Shown: positions 16,915 through 26,879 of the stretch, one piece after another | How positions within the stretch are numbered: the first letter of the stretch is position 1 | Layout of the letters: each line of letters opens with the position of its first letter | Assembly: GCF_000620465.1 (NCBI RefSeq) | Contig: NZ_KK211140.1 | Span: 747,964 to 811,963, forward strand | Direction: 5' to 3' | Origin: Ralstonia sp. UNC404CL21Col | GTDB lineage: Bacteria > Pseudomonadota > Gammaproteobacteria > Burkholderiales > Burkholderiaceae | Length of the DNA: 64,000 nucleotides | Made by a program: the position numbers and the translations under genes | Notes under the pieces: model-generated | What the model was told of the DNA's origin: nothing | Databases searched by the model: none | The model's input: only the letters and a program-made list of their open reading frames with translations

Positions 16915-18816
16915 ATGCCCATGTCCGCCGCATACCGCGCGCTGTATCAGCGTTCCATTGACGATCCCGCAGGCTTCTGGGGCGAGCAGGCCCAGCGCAT
17001 CGACTGGCAGACGCCGTATTCCGCAGTCCTCGACGATTCGCGCCTGCCGTTTGCCAAGTGGTTTGTGGGCGGACGCACCAATCTATGTCACAACGCCGTC
17101 GATCGGCATCTCGCCACGCGCGGCGAACAGGCGGCGCTGGTTTATGTCTCTTCCGAAACCGGTGTCGAGACGATGTACACGTATCGCCAGCTCCATCGCG
17201 AGGTCAACCGCATGGGGGCGAGCCTGCAGGCGCTGGGTGTCAAGCGCGGCGACCGCGTGCTGATTTACCTGCCGATGATCCCCGAAGCCGCATTTGCCAT
17301 GCTCGCTTGTGCACGCATCGGCGCGATCCATTCGGTGGTGTTCGGCGGTTTTGCCTCCAACAGTCTCGCCACGCGCATCGACGACGCCACGCCGCGCGTG
17401 ATCGTCAGTGCGGATGCGGGCTCGCGCGCGGGCAAGGTGGTCGAGTACAAGCCGTTGCTCGACGCTGCGATTGAGCTGGCAGCGCACAAGCCGGAGCGCG
17501 TGCTGCTCGTCGACCGCAAACTCGCGCCCATGCAGCACAACGCGCGCGACGTCGATTACGCAACGCTCGCTGCGCAGCATGCCAATGCCGATGTGCCGTG
17601 CGAATGGATGGAATCCAGCGAGCCCTCATACATCCTCTACACCTCCGGTACCACCGGCAAACCGAAAGGCGTGCAGCGTGATACCGGCGGCTATGCCGTC
17701 GCGCTGGCGGCGTCGATACCGCTCATTTTTGGCGCGCAGCCTGGCGACACGATGTTCACCGCATCCGATGTGGGCTGGGTGGTGGGGCACAGTTACATCG
17801 TCTATGCGCCGCTGCTCGGGGGCCTGACGACGGTCATGTACGAAGGCACACCAATCCGCCCGGACGGCGCGGTCTGGTGGCGCATCGTCGAGCAATACCG
17901 CGTCAACGTGATGTTCACCGCGCCGACCGCCATTCGTGTGCTCAAGAAGCAGGATCCCGCGCTGCTGCAGCGGCACGACCTATCGAGCCTGCGCCGCCTG
18001 TTCCTTGCCGGCGAGCCGCTGGACGAGCCCACCGCAAGCTGGATCGGCGAGGCGCTGCAAAAGCCCATCGTCGACAACTACTGGCAGACCGAGACGGGCT
18101 GGCCGATGCTGGCGATTCCGCAAGGTGTCGAGCCTTCCGTGCAAAAGCTCGGCTCGCCGGGCTTCCCGGTCTATGGCTACAAGCTTGACATCCTGGATGA
18201 GGCCACTGGCGAGCCGTGCGCCCCGGGCGAGAAAGGGCTCCTCGCCGTTGCGGCGCCCCTGCCACCGGGCTGCATGACCACCGTCTGGGGCGACGACGCC
18301 CGCTTCCTGAAGACGTACTGGTCCGCGTTTCTTGGTCGGCACATTTATTCCAGCTTCGACTGGGGCGTGCGGGACGAGGAGGGCTATGTGACCATCCTCG
18401 GCCGCACCGACGATGTCATCAACGTGGCCGGCCACCGCCTCGGAACGCGCGAGATCGAAGAAAGCCTGTCGTCGCATCCCGCCATCGCCGAGGTGGCGGT
18501 GGTGGGCGTGGCGGACCAGCTCAAAGGGCAGGTGGCGATGGGGTTTGCCATCGTGCGTGACGCTTCGCGCATTGCCGAGCCCGCAGGGCGCCTGGCCCTC
18601 GAAGGCGAACTGATGCGCACGGTGGAGGCGCAGCTTGGCGCCGTGGCGCGGCCCTCGCGGGTGTTTTTTGTCGGCGCGCTGCCCAAAACGCGCTCCGGCA
18701 AACTGCTACGCCGCGCAATGCAGGCGGTGGCGGAAGGGCGCGACCCCGGAGACCTCACCACCATCGAAGATCCCACGGCGCTGGCCCAGGTCCAAGCTGC
18801 TCTGCGAGGCGAATGA
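16915..18816 (+). CDS. prpE: Propionyl-CoA synthetase (propionate-CoA ligase)
   Basis: This 633-residue acyl-CoA synthetase activates propionate (and probably acetate) with ATP and CoA. The AMP-binding motif is YTSGTTGKPKGV, followed by the PrpE-type VQRDTGGYAVAL segment. DNYWQTETGWPML and the C-terminal PKTRSGKLLRR with Lys596, the usual acetylation-regulated residue, are present. The N-terminal ACAS_N region (YRALYQRSIDDPAGFWGEQA) supports assignment to the PrpE/Acs group, and overall sequence favours PrpE. It stands alone, flanked by terminators or promoters, and is not next to the methylcitrate genes. Confidence 0.9.
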   Translation: MPMSAAYRALYQRSIDDPAGFWGEQAQRIDWQTPYSAVLDDSRLPFAKWFVGGRTNLCHNAVDRHLATRGEQAALVYVSSETGVETMYTYRQLHREVNRMGASLQALGVKRGDRVLIYLPMIPEAAFAMLACARIGAIHSVVFGGFASNSLATRIDDATPRVIVSADAGSRAGKVVEYKPLLDAAIELAAHKPERVLLVDRKLAPMQHNARDVDYATLAAQHANADVPCEWMESSEPSYILYTSGTTGKPKGVQRDTGGYAVALAASIPLIFGAQPGDTMFTASDVGWVVGHSYIVYAPLLGGLTTVMYEGTPIRPDGAVWWRIVEQYRVNVMFTAPTAIRVLKKQDPALLQRHDLSSLRRLFLAGEPLDEPTASWIGEALQKPIVDNYWQTETGWPMLAIPQGVEPSVQKLGSPGFPVYGYKLDILDEATGEPCAPGEKGLLAVAAPLPPGCMTTVWGDDARFLKTYWSAFLGRHIYSSFDWGVRDEEGYVTILGRTDDVINVAGHRLGTREIEESLSSHPAIAEVAVVGVADQLKGQVAMGFAIVRDASRIAEPAGRLALEGELMRTVEAQLGAVARPSRVFFVGALPKTRSGKLLRRAMQAVAEGRDPGDLTTIEDPTALAQVQAALRGE

Positions 18817-19163
18817 GGAGCAGGGTGGGAAGTGACGTTCTCGTCAGCTCTGAGCAGCCCTTGCCGGCTTCGCGAGACGCCCGAATTCGGAGGCTGCACG
18901 CCGTTAAGTCCTTCCTTTCATTGAGTTTTTTGCGGCGTCGGGGTATACTCGTCGGGTTTGAGTTCAGAAACCCATCACCCTAGCGCCAACCGCTTCCTAC
19001 CTCCCGCCTACCGCCCCGTCTGCCTCGCTTCTCGGTGATTTCTGGTGAGTTCTGTCCCAGCCCCGACTCGACGCGCAAACGGTCAGGATTCCGCGCAGCC
19101 GGAATACCGCTTTGGCGCCAAGGTGATCAGGTCGGCACAGGGTGAATCCAGCAGGAGCTACCC
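18817..19163 (+). promoter_or_regulatory. carA promoter region and long 5' leader
   Basis: The 347-bp region has a good sigma-70 promoter: TTGAGT at 18921-18926, 17 bp, TATACT at 18944-18949. Transcription would begin near 18956, leaving a leader of about 205 nt before carA. The leader has no convincing gene; it could carry pyrimidine- or arginine-responsive control, but I see no recognisable box. A CAGGAG ribosome binding site lies at about 19151-19156. Confidence 0.65.
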
Positions 19164-20300
19164 GTGTTGCCGTCTTTCCCGCCCGCCATTCTCGCGCTTG
19201 CAGACGGCACGGTCTTTCGTGGCTATTCCATCGGTGCGGCCGGTCATACGATCGGCGAAGTGGTGTTCAACACCGCGATCACCGGCTATCAGGAAATCCT
19301 TACCGATCCGAGCTACTCGCGCCAGATCGTCACGCTCACGTACCCGCATATCGGTAACGTCGGTGTGAACCGTGAGGATGTCGAAGCCACGAAAGTCCAT
19401 GCCGCCGGTCTCATCATCAAGGATCTGCCGATCCTGGCGTCGAACTTCCGCAAGGAGCACTCGCTCTCGCACTACCTCAAGGGTGAGAAGGTCGTCGCCA
19501 TTGCCGCCATCGATACCCGCAAGCTGACCCGAATCCTGCGGGAGAAGGGCGCCCAGAACGGCTGCATTCTCGCGGGCGAAGACAACGTGCAGAAGGCCAT
19601 CGACCTGGCGCGCTCGTTCCCGGGCCTGTCGGGTATGGATCTGGCGAAGGTCGTGTCCGTGACCGAACCGTACGAGTGGACCCAGACCGAATGGGCGCTG
19701 GGCCGCGGCTACGGCAAGCAGGAAGCCCCGAAGTACCACGTGGTCGCGTACGACTTTGGCGTCAAGTTCAACATCCTGCGCATGCTGGCCGAGCGCGGCT
19801 GCCGCGTGACGGTGGTGCCGGCGCAAACCAGCGCAGCCGACGTGCTGGCGCATAACCCGGATGGTGTCTTCCTCTCCAACGGCCCCGGCGATCCGGAACC
19901 GTGCGACTACGCCATTGCCGCTGCCAAGGAGTTCCTGGAGCGCCGCCTGCCGACGTTCGGCATCTGCCTGGGTCACCAGATCATGGGCCTGGCTGTCGGT
20001 GCCAAGACGCTCAAGATGAAGACCGGCCACCACGGCGCCAACCACCCGGTCAAGGATCTGCAGGACGGCCGCGTGGTTATCACTTCGCAGAACCACGGCT
20101 TTGCAGTCGACCCGGAATCGCTGCCGGCCAACGCACGCGTGACGCATGTTTCGCTGTTTGACGGCACGCTGCAGGGTTTCGAACTGACGGACCGTCCGGC
20201 ATTCTGCTTCCAGGGTCACCCGGAAGCGTCGCCCGGTCCGCACGACATCGCGTATCTGTTCGACCGCTTCACCGCGGCGATGGACGCAGCCAAGCAGTAA
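19164..20300 (+). CDS. carA: Carbamoyl-phosphate synthase small subunit (glutaminase)
   Basis: CarA releases ammonia from glutamine for CarB, the first step shared by arginine and pyrimidine synthesis. The 378-residue protein has the N-terminal CPSase_sm domain (about 1-135) and a class I glutamine amidotransferase domain with the nucleophile Cys268 in TFGICLGHQ. His and Glu follow in [14 protein letters not shown]. The start is GTG at 19164, supported by the ribosome binding site CAGGAG; TTG at 19167 is an alternative. It heads the carA-leuE-carB operon. Confidence 0.97.
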   Translation: MLPSFPPAILALADGTVFRGYSIGAAGHTIGEVVFNTAITGYQEILTDPSYSRQIVTLTYPHIGNVGVNREDVEATKVHAAGLIIKDLPILASNFRKEHSLSHYLKGEKVVAIAAIDTRKLTRILREKGAQNGCILAGEDNVQKAIDLARSFPGLSGMDLAKVVSVTEPYEWTQTEWALGRGYGKQEAPKYHVVAYDFGVKFNILRMLAERGCRVTVVPAQTSAADVLAHNPDGVFLSNGPGDPEPCDYAIAAAKEFLERRLPTFGICLGHQIMGLAVGAKTLKMKTGHHGANHPVKDLQDGRVVITSQNHGFAVDPESLPANARVTHVSLFDGTLQGFELTDRPAFCFQGHPEASPGPHDIAYLFDRFTAAMDAAKQ

Positions 20301-20321
20301 AGCAACGAGAGCGCATCCGTC

Positions 20322-20996
20322 ATGAACGCCTTCATGCTCGCCCACTTCGGCATCACCGAGTTCTGGACCTTTCTGCTCGGCACGATCTTCATCGTGCTGC
20401 TGCCCGGGCCGAACTCGATGTACGTGCTGTCGGTGGCGGCCCGCCGCGGTGTGCGCGCGGGCTACCAGGGCGCGTGCGGCGTGTTTCTGGGCGATGCCAT
20501 CCTGATGGTGTTGTCGGCAGCGGGCGTGGCTTCGCTGTTGAAGGCGAGTCCGGCGCTGTTCTACGTCGTGAAGTACATCGGTGCGGCCTACCTGGCGTGG
20601 ATCGGCCTGCAGATGCTGCGTGGCGCGGTGCGCAATTGGCGCGTGCGCCAGGCCGGCGAGTCCGTCGCACAAGACGCGGCGCCGGCTGACGAGTCGCACC
20701 CGTTCAAGAAGGCGCTGATCATCAGCCTGCTGAACCCGAAGGCGATCCTGTTCTTCATCTCGTTCTTCATCCAGTTCGTCGATCCGCACTACGCGCTGCC
20801 GGTGGTGTCGTTCGTCGTGCTGGGGTTGGTCTGCCAGATCTGTAGCTTCCTGTACCTGACCACCATCATCTTCGTGGGCGCGCGGCTGGCCGCGGCGTTC
20901 CGCGCGCGACGACGTTTGTCTGCCGGTATGAGCAGCGGCGTCGGCGCCATGTTTATCGGCTTTTCCGCCAAGCTGGCGACGGCCACACTGAATTAA
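20322..20996 (+). CDS. LysE/RhtB family amino-acid exporter (LeuE-like) inside the car operon
   Basis: The 224-residue inner-membrane protein has about six hydrophobic segments and the family signature [18 protein letters not shown] near the N-terminus. [17 protein letters not shown] is also typical of LysE/RhtB transporters. Members export amino acids; the LeuE branch exports leucine and related compounds, but the substrate here is not shown. It sits 21 bp after carA and 16 bp before carB, so all three are almost certainly co-transcribed. That links it to arginine/pyrimidine supply only by context. Confidence 0.88.
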   Translation: MNAFMLAHFGITEFWTFLLGTIFIVLLPGPNSMYVLSVAARRGVRAGYQGACGVFLGDAILMVLSAAGVASLLKASPALFYVVKYIGAAYLAWIGLQMLRGAVRNWRVRQAGESVAQDAAPADESHPFKKALIISLLNPKAILFFISFFIQFVDPHYALPVVSFVVLGLVCQICSFLYLTTIIFVGARLAAAFRARRRLSAGMSSGVGAMFIGFSAKLATATLN

Positions 20997-21012
20997 TCGA
21001 ATCGAGCGGGTT

Positions 21013-24000
21013 ATGCCAAAACGTACAGATATCAAAACCATCCTGATCATCGGCGCGGGTCCGATCATCATCGGCCAGGCGTGTGAATTCGATTACTCCG
21101 GCGCGCAGGCTTGCAAGGCGCTCCGTGAAGAAGGCTTCAAGGTGGTCCTGGTCAACAGTAACCCGGCCACCATCATGACCGACCCCAACACGGCCGACGT
21201 GACCTACATCGAGCCGATCACCTGGGAAGTCGTCGAGCGCATCATCGCCAAGGAACGCCCCGACGCGATCCTGCCGACGATGGGCGGCCAGACCGCGCTG
21301 AACTGCGCGCTGGACCTGCATCGCCACGGCGTGCTGAAGAAGTACAACGTTGAGCTGATCGGCGCATCGCCCGAAGCCATCGACAAGGCGGAAGACCGCC
21401 AGAAGTTCAAGGACGCGATGACCAAGATCGGTCTCGGTTCGGCCAAGTCGGGCATCGCACATTCGATGGACGAAGCCGTGGCTGTGCAGTCGCAGATCGC
21501 CAAGGAAACCGGCACGAGCGGCTACCCGATCGTGATCCGCCCGTCGTTCACGCTGGGCGGCACGGGCGGCGGCATCGCCTACAACCGCGAAGAATTCGAA
21601 GAGATCTGCAAACGCGGTCTCGACCTCTCGCCGACCAACGAGCTGCTGATCGAAGAATCGCTGCTCGGCTGGAAGGAATACGAGATGGAAGTCGTGCGCG
21701 ACAAGGCCGACAACTGCATCATCGTCTGCTCGATCGAGAACTTGGACCCGATGGGCATCCACACCGGTGATTCCATCACCGTGGCCCCGGCGCAGACGCT
21801 GACCGATAAGGAATACCAGATCCTGCGTAACGCCTCGCTGGCCGTGCTGCGCGAGATCGGCGTGGATACCGGCGGCTCGAACGTGCAGTTCTCGATCAAT
21901 CCGAAGGATGGTCGGATGATCGTGATCGAAATGAACCCGCGTGTGTCGCGTTCGTCGGCGCTGGCGTCGAAGGCCACCGGTTTCCCGATCGCCAAGGTCG
22001 CTGCCAAGCTGGCCGTGGGCTACACGCTGGACGAGCTGAAGAACGAAATCACCGGTGGCGCGACCCCGGCGTCGTTCGAGCCGTCGATCGACTACGTGGT
22101 CACCAAGGTGCCGCGTTTCGCGTTCGAAAAATTCCCGCAGGCCGACAGCCACCTGACCACGCAGATGAAATCGGTCGGTGAGGTGATGGCCATGGGCCGG
22201 ACCTTCCAGGAATCGTTCCAGAAGGCACTGCGCGGCCTGGAAGTCGGCGTGGACGGCCTGGACGAAAAGTCTACCGACCGCGACGAGATCATCGAAGAGA
22301 TCGGCGAAGCCGGTCCGGATCGCATCTGGTATCTGGGCGACGCATTCCGCCTGGGCCTGTCGATCGACGAGGTCTACGCCGAAACGTCCGTTGATCCGTG
22401 GTTCCTGGCGCAGATCGAAGACATCGTCAAGACGGAAGCACTGGTAAAGGCCCGCACGCTGGAAAGCCTGTCGGCCGCCGAGCTGCGTCTGCTCAAGCAG
22501 AAGGGTTTCTCCGACCGCCGCCTCGCCAAGCTGACCAAGACGACCGCCAAGGCCGTGCGCGAGAAGCGTATCGCCGAGAAGGTGCGTCCGGTCTACAAGC
22601 GCGTCGACACCTGCGCTGCTGAATTCGCGACCAACACGGCGTACCTGTACTCGACGTACGAAGCCGAGCATGGCGAGTGCGAAGCCGAACCGACCAGCAA
22701 CAAGAAGATCATGGTCCTGGGCGGTGGCCCGAACCGGATCGGCCAGGGTATCGAGTTCGACTACTGCTGCGTGCACGCCGCGCTCGCACTGCGCGAAGAC
22801 GGGTACGAGACCATCATGGTCAACTGCAACCCGGAAACCGTCTCGACCGATTACGACACGTCCGATCGCCTGTACTTCGAACCGGTGACGCTGGAAGACG
22901 TGCTCGAAATCGTCGACAAGGAAAAGCCGGTCGGCGTGATCGTGCAATACGGCGGCCAGACGCCGCTGAAGCTGGCGCTGGACCTGGAGGCCAATGGCGT
23001 TCCCATCATCGGTACGTCGCCGGACATGATCGACGCGGCTGAAGACCGTGAGCGCTTCCAAAAGCTGCTGCACGAGCTGGGCCTGCGTCAGCCGCCCAAC
23101 CGCACCGCGCGCGCTGAAGACGAAGCCCTCAAGCTAGCCGAAGAAATCGGCTACCCGCTGGTGGTGCGTCCGTCGTATGTGCTGGGCGGCCGCGCGATGG
23201 AAATCGTGCACGAGCCGCGCGATCTCGAGCGTTACATGCGCGAAGCCGTGAAGGTGTCGAACGACAGCCCTGTGCTGCTCGACCGCTTCCTGAACGACGC
23301 CATCGAATGCGACGTGGATTGCCTCTCCGACGGCAAGCGCGTCTTCATCGGCGGCGTGATGGAGCACATCGAGCAGGCCGGCGTGCACTCGGGCGACTCG
23401 GCTTGCTCGCTGCCGCCGTATTCGCTGTCGCAGGCGACCGTCGACGAACTAAAGCGCCAGACCGCCGCGATGGCCAAGGCGCTGAACGTGGTCGGTCTGA
23501 TGAACGTGCAGTTCGCCATCCAGCAGAAGGGCGGCGAAGACATCGTCTACGTGCTGGAAGTGAACCCGCGTGCTTCGCGTACGGTGCCGTACGTTTCGAA
23601 GGCGACCGGTGTTTCGTTGGCCAAGGTTGCAGCCCGCTGCATGGCGGGTCAGTCGCTGGATTCGCAGGGCGTCGAGACAGAAGTCGTGCCGGCGTACTAC
23701 AGCGTCAAGGAAGCGGTGTTCCCGTTCAACAAGTTCCCGGGTGTCGATCCGGTGCTCGGACCGGAAATGCGCTCGACTGGCGAAGTCATGGGCGTCGGCA
23801 AGACGTTTGGCGAGGCTCTCTTCAAGAGCCAGCTCGCCGCCGGTTCGCGCCTGCCCGAGAAGGGCACCGTGCTGATGACCGTCAAGGACAGCGACAAGCC
23901 GCAAGCCGTGGAAGTTGCCCGCGCGCTGCATACGCTGGGCTACCCGATCGTGGCGACGCGCGGTACCGCCTCGGCCATCGAAGCCGCCGGCATTCCGGTG

Positions 24001-24258
24001 CGCGTGGTCAACAAGGTGAAGGACGGCCGTCCGCACATTGTCGACATGATCAAGAACAGCGAGATCGCGCTCGTCTTCACGACCGTCGACGAGACGCGTG
24101 CCGCGATTGCCGACTCGCGTTCCATCCGCCAGGCTGCATTGGCGCAGCGTGTCACGTACTACACGACCATCGCCGGTGCGCGCGCCGCGGTGGAAGGTCT
24201 GAAGCACATGCAGCACCTGGATGTGTATGACCTGCAGGGCCTGCACGCCACCCTGTAA
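21013..24258 (+). CDS. carB: Carbamoyl-phosphate synthase large subunit
   Basis: CarB makes carbamoyl phosphate from bicarbonate, ammonia and two ATP. The 1081-residue length is complete. Two homologous ATP-grasp halves are visible: [18 protein letters not shown] begins the carboxy-phosphate half, and [17 protein letters not shown] at about residue 575 begins the carbamoyl-phosphate half. The C-terminal MGS-like allosteric domain (about 945-1081, [19 protein letters not shown]) binds effectors such as UMP and ornithine. There is no frameshift or truncation. It is the last gene of the carA-leuE-carB operon. Confidence 0.98.
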   Translation: MPKRTDIKTILIIGAGPIIIGQACEFDYSGAQACKALREEGFKVVLVNSNPATIMTDPNTADVTYIEPITWEVVERIIAKERPDAILPTMGGQTALNCALDLHRHGVLKKYNVELIGASPEAIDKAEDRQKFKDAMTKIGLGSAKSGIAHSMDEAVAVQSQIAKETGTSGYPIVIRPSFTLGGTGGGIAYNREEFEEICKRGLDLSPTNELLIEESLLGWKEYEMEVVRDKADNCIIVCSIENLDPMGIHTGDSITVAPAQTLTDKEYQILRNASLAVLREIGVDTGGSNVQFSINPKDGRMIVIEMNPRVSRSSALASKATGFPIAKVAAKLAVGYTLDELKNEITGGATPASFEPSIDYVVTKVPRFAFEKFPQADSHLTTQMKSVGEVMAMGRTFQESFQKALRGLEVGVDGLDEKSTDRDEIIEEIGEAGPDRIWYLGDAFRLGLSIDEVYAETSVDPWFLAQIEDIVKTEALVKARTLESLSAAELRLLKQKGFSDRRLAKLTKTTAKAVREKRIAEKVRPVYKRVDTCAAEFATNTAYLYSTYEAEHGECEAEPTSNKKIMVLGGGPNRIGQGIEFDYCCVHAALALREDGYETIMVNCNPETVSTDYDTSDRLYFEPVTLEDVLEIVDKEKPVGVIVQYGGQTPLKLALDLEANGVPIIGTSPDMIDAAEDRERFQKLLHELGLRQPPNRTARAEDEALKLAEEIGYPLVVRPSYVLGGRAMEIVHEPRDLERYMREAVKVSNDSPVLLDRFLNDAIECDVDCLSDGKRVFIGGVMEHIEQAGVHSGDSACSLPPYSLSQATVDELKRQTAAMAKALNVVGLMNVQFAIQQKGGEDIVYVLEVNPRASRTVPYVSKATGVSLAKVAARCMAGQSLDSQGVETEVVPAYYSVKEAVFPFNKFPGVDPVLGPEMRSTGEVMGVGKTFGEALFKSQLAAGSRLPEKGTVLMTVKDSDKPQAVEVARALHTLGYPIVATRGTASAIEAAGIPVRVVNKVKDGRPHIVDMIKNSEIALVFTTVDETRAAIADSRSIRQAALAQRVTYYTTIAGARAAVEGLKHMQHLDVYDLQGLHATL

Positions 24259-24273
24259 GCCCATCGTCAGGGC

Positions 24274-24339
24274 CCGCGACGCGGCATAGCGTCGCGGTGA
24301 ACCGCCCGGAGAGGAGCAGTTGCCGCCTCCGGACGGTTC
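24274..24339 (+). terminator. Two consecutive hairpins after carB
   Basis: The first hairpin has a perfect 9-bp stem, CCGCGACGC and GCGTCGCGG, at 24274-24297. The second pairs GAACCGCCCGGAG (24299-24311) with CTCCGGACGGTTC (24327-24339) with one mismatch. Neither has a T-run, so they may act as 3'-end stabilisers or Rho-assisted terminators. Confidence 0.5.
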
Positions 24340-24453
24340 GCCTAAACTAGAGCGTCCGTGTCAAAACAACGACAGCCGCCGTCAGGCGGGTGTGCGCTAC
24401 GCGCCCTCCCGCTTCGCAGCGGCTGATTTTTTTGTGATTTCGAATTACTTACG

Positions 24454-24930
24454 ATGAGCACCATTCCGATTACCAAGCGCGGTGCCGAGATGCTGAAAGA
24501 GGAGCTTCAACGTCTGAAGACCAAGGAGCGTCCGGCCGTCGTCAACGCCATCGCCGAGGCACGTGCCCAGGGCGATCTGTCCGAAAACGCCGACTATGAT
24601 GCCGCCAAGGAGCGCCAGGGCTTCATCGAAGGCCGCATCCAGGAAATCGAGGGCAAGCTGTCTGCCGCGCAGATCATTGATCCGGCTTCGCTGGACGCCG
24701 ACGGTCGCGTGGTTTTTGGCGCCACGATCGACCTGGAAGATCTGGACTCGGGCAAGCCCGTCACGTATCAGATCGTCGGCGATGACGAAGCTGATCTGGA
24801 AACCGGCAAGATTTCGATCAGCTCGCCGATCGCACGTGCCTTGATCGGCAAGTTCGAAGGCGATGTCGCTACCGTGGTCGCCCCGGGCGGCGAGCGCGAG
24901 TACGAAGTCCTGGCCGTCAAGTACCTCTAA
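24454..24930 (+). CDS. greA: Transcription elongation factor GreA
   Basis: GreA rescues backtracked RNA polymerase by stimulating transcript cleavage. The 158-residue length is standard. The N-terminal coiled coil contains the tip acidic residues in [20 protein letters not shown], and the C-terminal FKBP-like domain includes [14 protein letters not shown]. It starts 195 bp after carB, behind the hairpins, and is followed 20 bp later by a DUF4149 gene. Confidence 0.97.
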   Translation: MSTIPITKRGAEMLKEELQRLKTKERPAVVNAIAEARAQGDLSENADYDAAKERQGFIEGRIQEIEGKLSAAQIIDPASLDADGRVVFGATIDLEDLDSGKPVTYQIVGDDEADLETGKISISSPIARALIGKFEGDVATVVAPGGEREYEVLAVKYL

Positions 24931-24950
24931 CCAGATCGGGGGCAACCACC

Positions 24951-25418
24951 ATGCCGCAGCGCTTCTTCCAGTTGCTTGCCACGGTATGGTGCGGTTCGCT
25001 CTGGACCATCGGCTACATCGTCGCGCCGACGCTGTTCGCGATGCTGGAAGATCGCCAGTTGGCCGGCTCGATTGCCGGCCGGCTGTTTCATGCGGAAGCG
25101 TGGATCGGCCTGGCGACAGGGTGTTTGCTGCTGCTGGCTGCCACGGCGCTGGTACGCCGCGGTGAGGTCGGCTACCGGCGGCTGCGCTGGCTTGTGCTGG
25201 CGATGCTGCTATGTGTGCTGGTGGGCTACTTCGGCCTGCAGCCGTTCATGGCTTCGCTGCGCGCACAGGCCGATGCGCTTGGCGTGGCGGTGGGGGATTC
25301 GCCTTACCGCGCACAGTTCGGCATGCTGCACGGCGTATCGAGCGTGTTCTATCTGGTGCAGAGCCTCTTGGGCTTGGCGCTGATCTGGAAGGCAGCCGGT
25401 GCTCGGCAAGCCGTCTGA
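24951..25418 (+). CDS. DUF4149 integral membrane protein
   Basis: The 155-residue protein has four hydrophobic segments, roughly residues 8-30, 50-66, 78-98 and 125-147, and matches the DUF4149 (TMEM205-like) family of unknown function. The first segment carries LATVWCGSLWTIGYIVAP. It lies 20 bp downstream of greA, so it is probably co-transcribed. I can give no activity for it. Confidence 0.85.
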   Translation: MPQRFFQLLATVWCGSLWTIGYIVAPTLFAMLEDRQLAGSIAGRLFHAEAWIGLATGCLLLLAATALVRRGEVGYRRLRWLVLAMLLCVLVGYFGLQPFMASLRAQADALGVAVGDSPYRAQFGMLHGVSSVFYLVQSLLGLALIWKAAGARQAV

Positions 25419-25426
25419 GGCCCAGA

Positions 25427-25456
25427 AAAAGACCGGCTGAAAAGCCGGTCGTTTTC
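25427..25456. terminator. Bidirectional terminator between the DUF4149 gene and yhbY
   Basis: GACCGGCT, GAAA loop, AGCCGGTC, with an A-run before and GTTTTCT after. It serves both convergent transcripts. Confidence 0.8.
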
Positions 25457-25476
25457 TGTGCAGCCCCCGAATTGGA

Positions 25477-25977
25477 TCAGGACAGCGCTTTCTTTTTCTG
25501 GCTGGTTTGGCGCGGCTTTGCACGTTTGACGTTGCCGCCGGCCGTGACGCGTTCGTTGCCGAGGACGCTCAGTCGCACCGGCTTCGGGCGGCGCGCGCTA
25601 TTCGGGTTCGGCTTGCGCACGGTAACCGAGCGTGGACCAGCGCCCACCGCGGTCTTGCGCGGCGGCTTGAGGTCTCGCGGCTGGTTTTCCTTCAGGTACG
25701 CCGGGCCTTCGCGCCAGATCACCAGCAGCTTGCCGATGTGCTGTACGGGGGCCGCCTGCAGGCGGGCGCAGATGGTGTCATAGAGTTCGATGCGCGCTTC
25801 GCGGTCATCGCCGAAGACGCGGATCTTGATCAGCCCGTGGGCCGCCAGCGAGCGGTCGATTTCGGCCAGAACGGCCTTCGTCAGACCCTCCGCACCGATG
25901 ATGACGACCGGGTTCAACGCGTGCGCTTCGGAGCGCAGTTCCGATCGTTGGGCAGGGGTGAGGGTAAGGGCGGGCAT
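25477..25977 (-). CDS. yhbY: YhbY family ribosome-associated RNA-binding protein (CRM domain) with basic tail
   Basis: The first 95 residues form a CRS1/YhbY domain (LTPAQRSELRSEAHALNPVV, then the GxxG-type loop GAEGLTKAVLAEID), a fold that binds rRNA and associates with pre-50S particles in E. coli. Compared with E. coli YhbY (about 97 residues) this 166-residue protein has an extra C-terminal tail very rich in Lys, Arg and Pro (RKPNPNSARRPKPVRLS), which may add RNA affinity. The start at 25977 (MPALTLT) fits the domain edge. It is divergent from rlmE, as in many proteobacteria. Confidence 0.9.
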   Translation of the reverse strand: MPALTLTPAQRSELRSEAHALNPVVIIGAEGLTKAVLAEIDRSLAAHGLIKIRVFGDDREARIELYDTICARLQAAPVQHIGKLLVIWREGPAYLKENQPRDLKPPRKTAVGAGPRSVTVRKPNPNSARRPKPVRLSVLGNERVTAGGNVKRAKPRQTSQKKKALS

Positions 25978-26085
25978 AAATAAGGGCGAGATCGCGCAAA
26001 AAGACAAACGGCGCGTATTATCCGCCAAAACCAGTCCTGGCCGCCATGTTTGGCGCTACATCCGGGCGAAATTGCAACCAATTCG

Positions 26086-26751
26086 ATGGCAAAGAACAAG
26101 TTCAACCAGTCGTGGCTGCACGACCACATCAACGATCCGTACGTCAAGCTGGCGCAGCGCGAAGGCTATCGCGCGCGTGCCGCTTACAAGTTGAAAGAGA
26201 TCGACGAGCAGGACAAGCTCATCAAGCCGGGCCAGGTCATCGTCGATCTTGGTGCCGCGCCCGGCAGCTGGAGCCAGTACGTACGCAACAAGCTGGCCGC
26301 CTCGCCGCGCGCCAAGGACGGCCGGATTGACGGGGCGATCGTCGCCATCGATATCCTGCCGATGGAAGCCATCGCCGACGTCACCTTTATTCAGGGTGAC
26401 TTCCGGGAGGACGACGTTTTCCGGCAACTGGAAGAAATCGTTCTGGAAGCCACCGGCGGGGGGAAAGTGGACCTTGTTTTGTCCGATATGGCCCCCAATC
26501 TCTCTGGCGTGGCGTCGGCAGACGCCGCACGCATGGAGCACATCGCCGAGCTGGCTGTGGAATTTGCCATGGCGCACCTGAAACCTGAGGGCGCGCTGCT
26601 AATCAAATGTTTCCACGGCAGCGGCTATAGTCAGATCGTCGAGATGTTCAAGCGTCATTTCAAGATCGTGGCGCCACGCAAGCCCAAAGCCTCGCGCGAC
26701 AAATCGTCCGAGACATTCCTGTTGGGCCGTCAGCTCAAGCATCCGGGCTGA
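26086..26751 (+). CDS. rlmE: 23S rRNA (uridine-2'-O-)-methyltransferase (FtsJ/RrmJ)
   Basis: RlmE methylates the 2'-O of U2552 in the 23S rRNA A-loop. The 221-residue protein has [15 protein letters not shown] (the first catalytic Lys region), the SAM motif [13 protein letters not shown], a [12 protein letters not shown] segment with the catalytic Asp, and [15 protein letters not shown] with the second Lys. [11 protein letters not shown] carries the final Glu. The start at 26086 ([10 protein letters not shown]) is preferred to an in-frame ATG at 26050. ftsH follows by 129 bp, the classic rlmE-ftsH pair. Confidence 0.96.
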   Translation: MAKNKFNQSWLHDHINDPYVKLAQREGYRARAAYKLKEIDEQDKLIKPGQVIVDLGAAPGSWSQYVRNKLAASPRAKDGRIDGAIVAIDILPMEAIADVTFIQGDFREDDVFRQLEEIVLEATGGGKVDLVLSDMAPNLSGVASADAARMEHIAELAVEFAMAHLKPEGALLIKCFHGSGYSQIVEMFKRHFKIVAPRKPKASRDKSSETFLLGRQLKHPG

Positions 26752-26879
26752 CGGACGATACTCAGGAAAGGGCCCCGCTGGCGTGTGGTCCGTTGGTCTT
26801 GCGGGCAATCAACCCGCGGCGGTGTCCGTGCATTACAATGCCAAGCATCCCGTCAAGGCATTTCTAAAGGAGTCTCGCC

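Noticed and set aside
20953-23073. Very long open frame (over 700 codons) on the strand opposite carB
   Set aside because: It is the antisense shadow of a highly GC-biased gene; it has a His/Arg/Val-rich composition with no family features, while carB is complete on the other strand.
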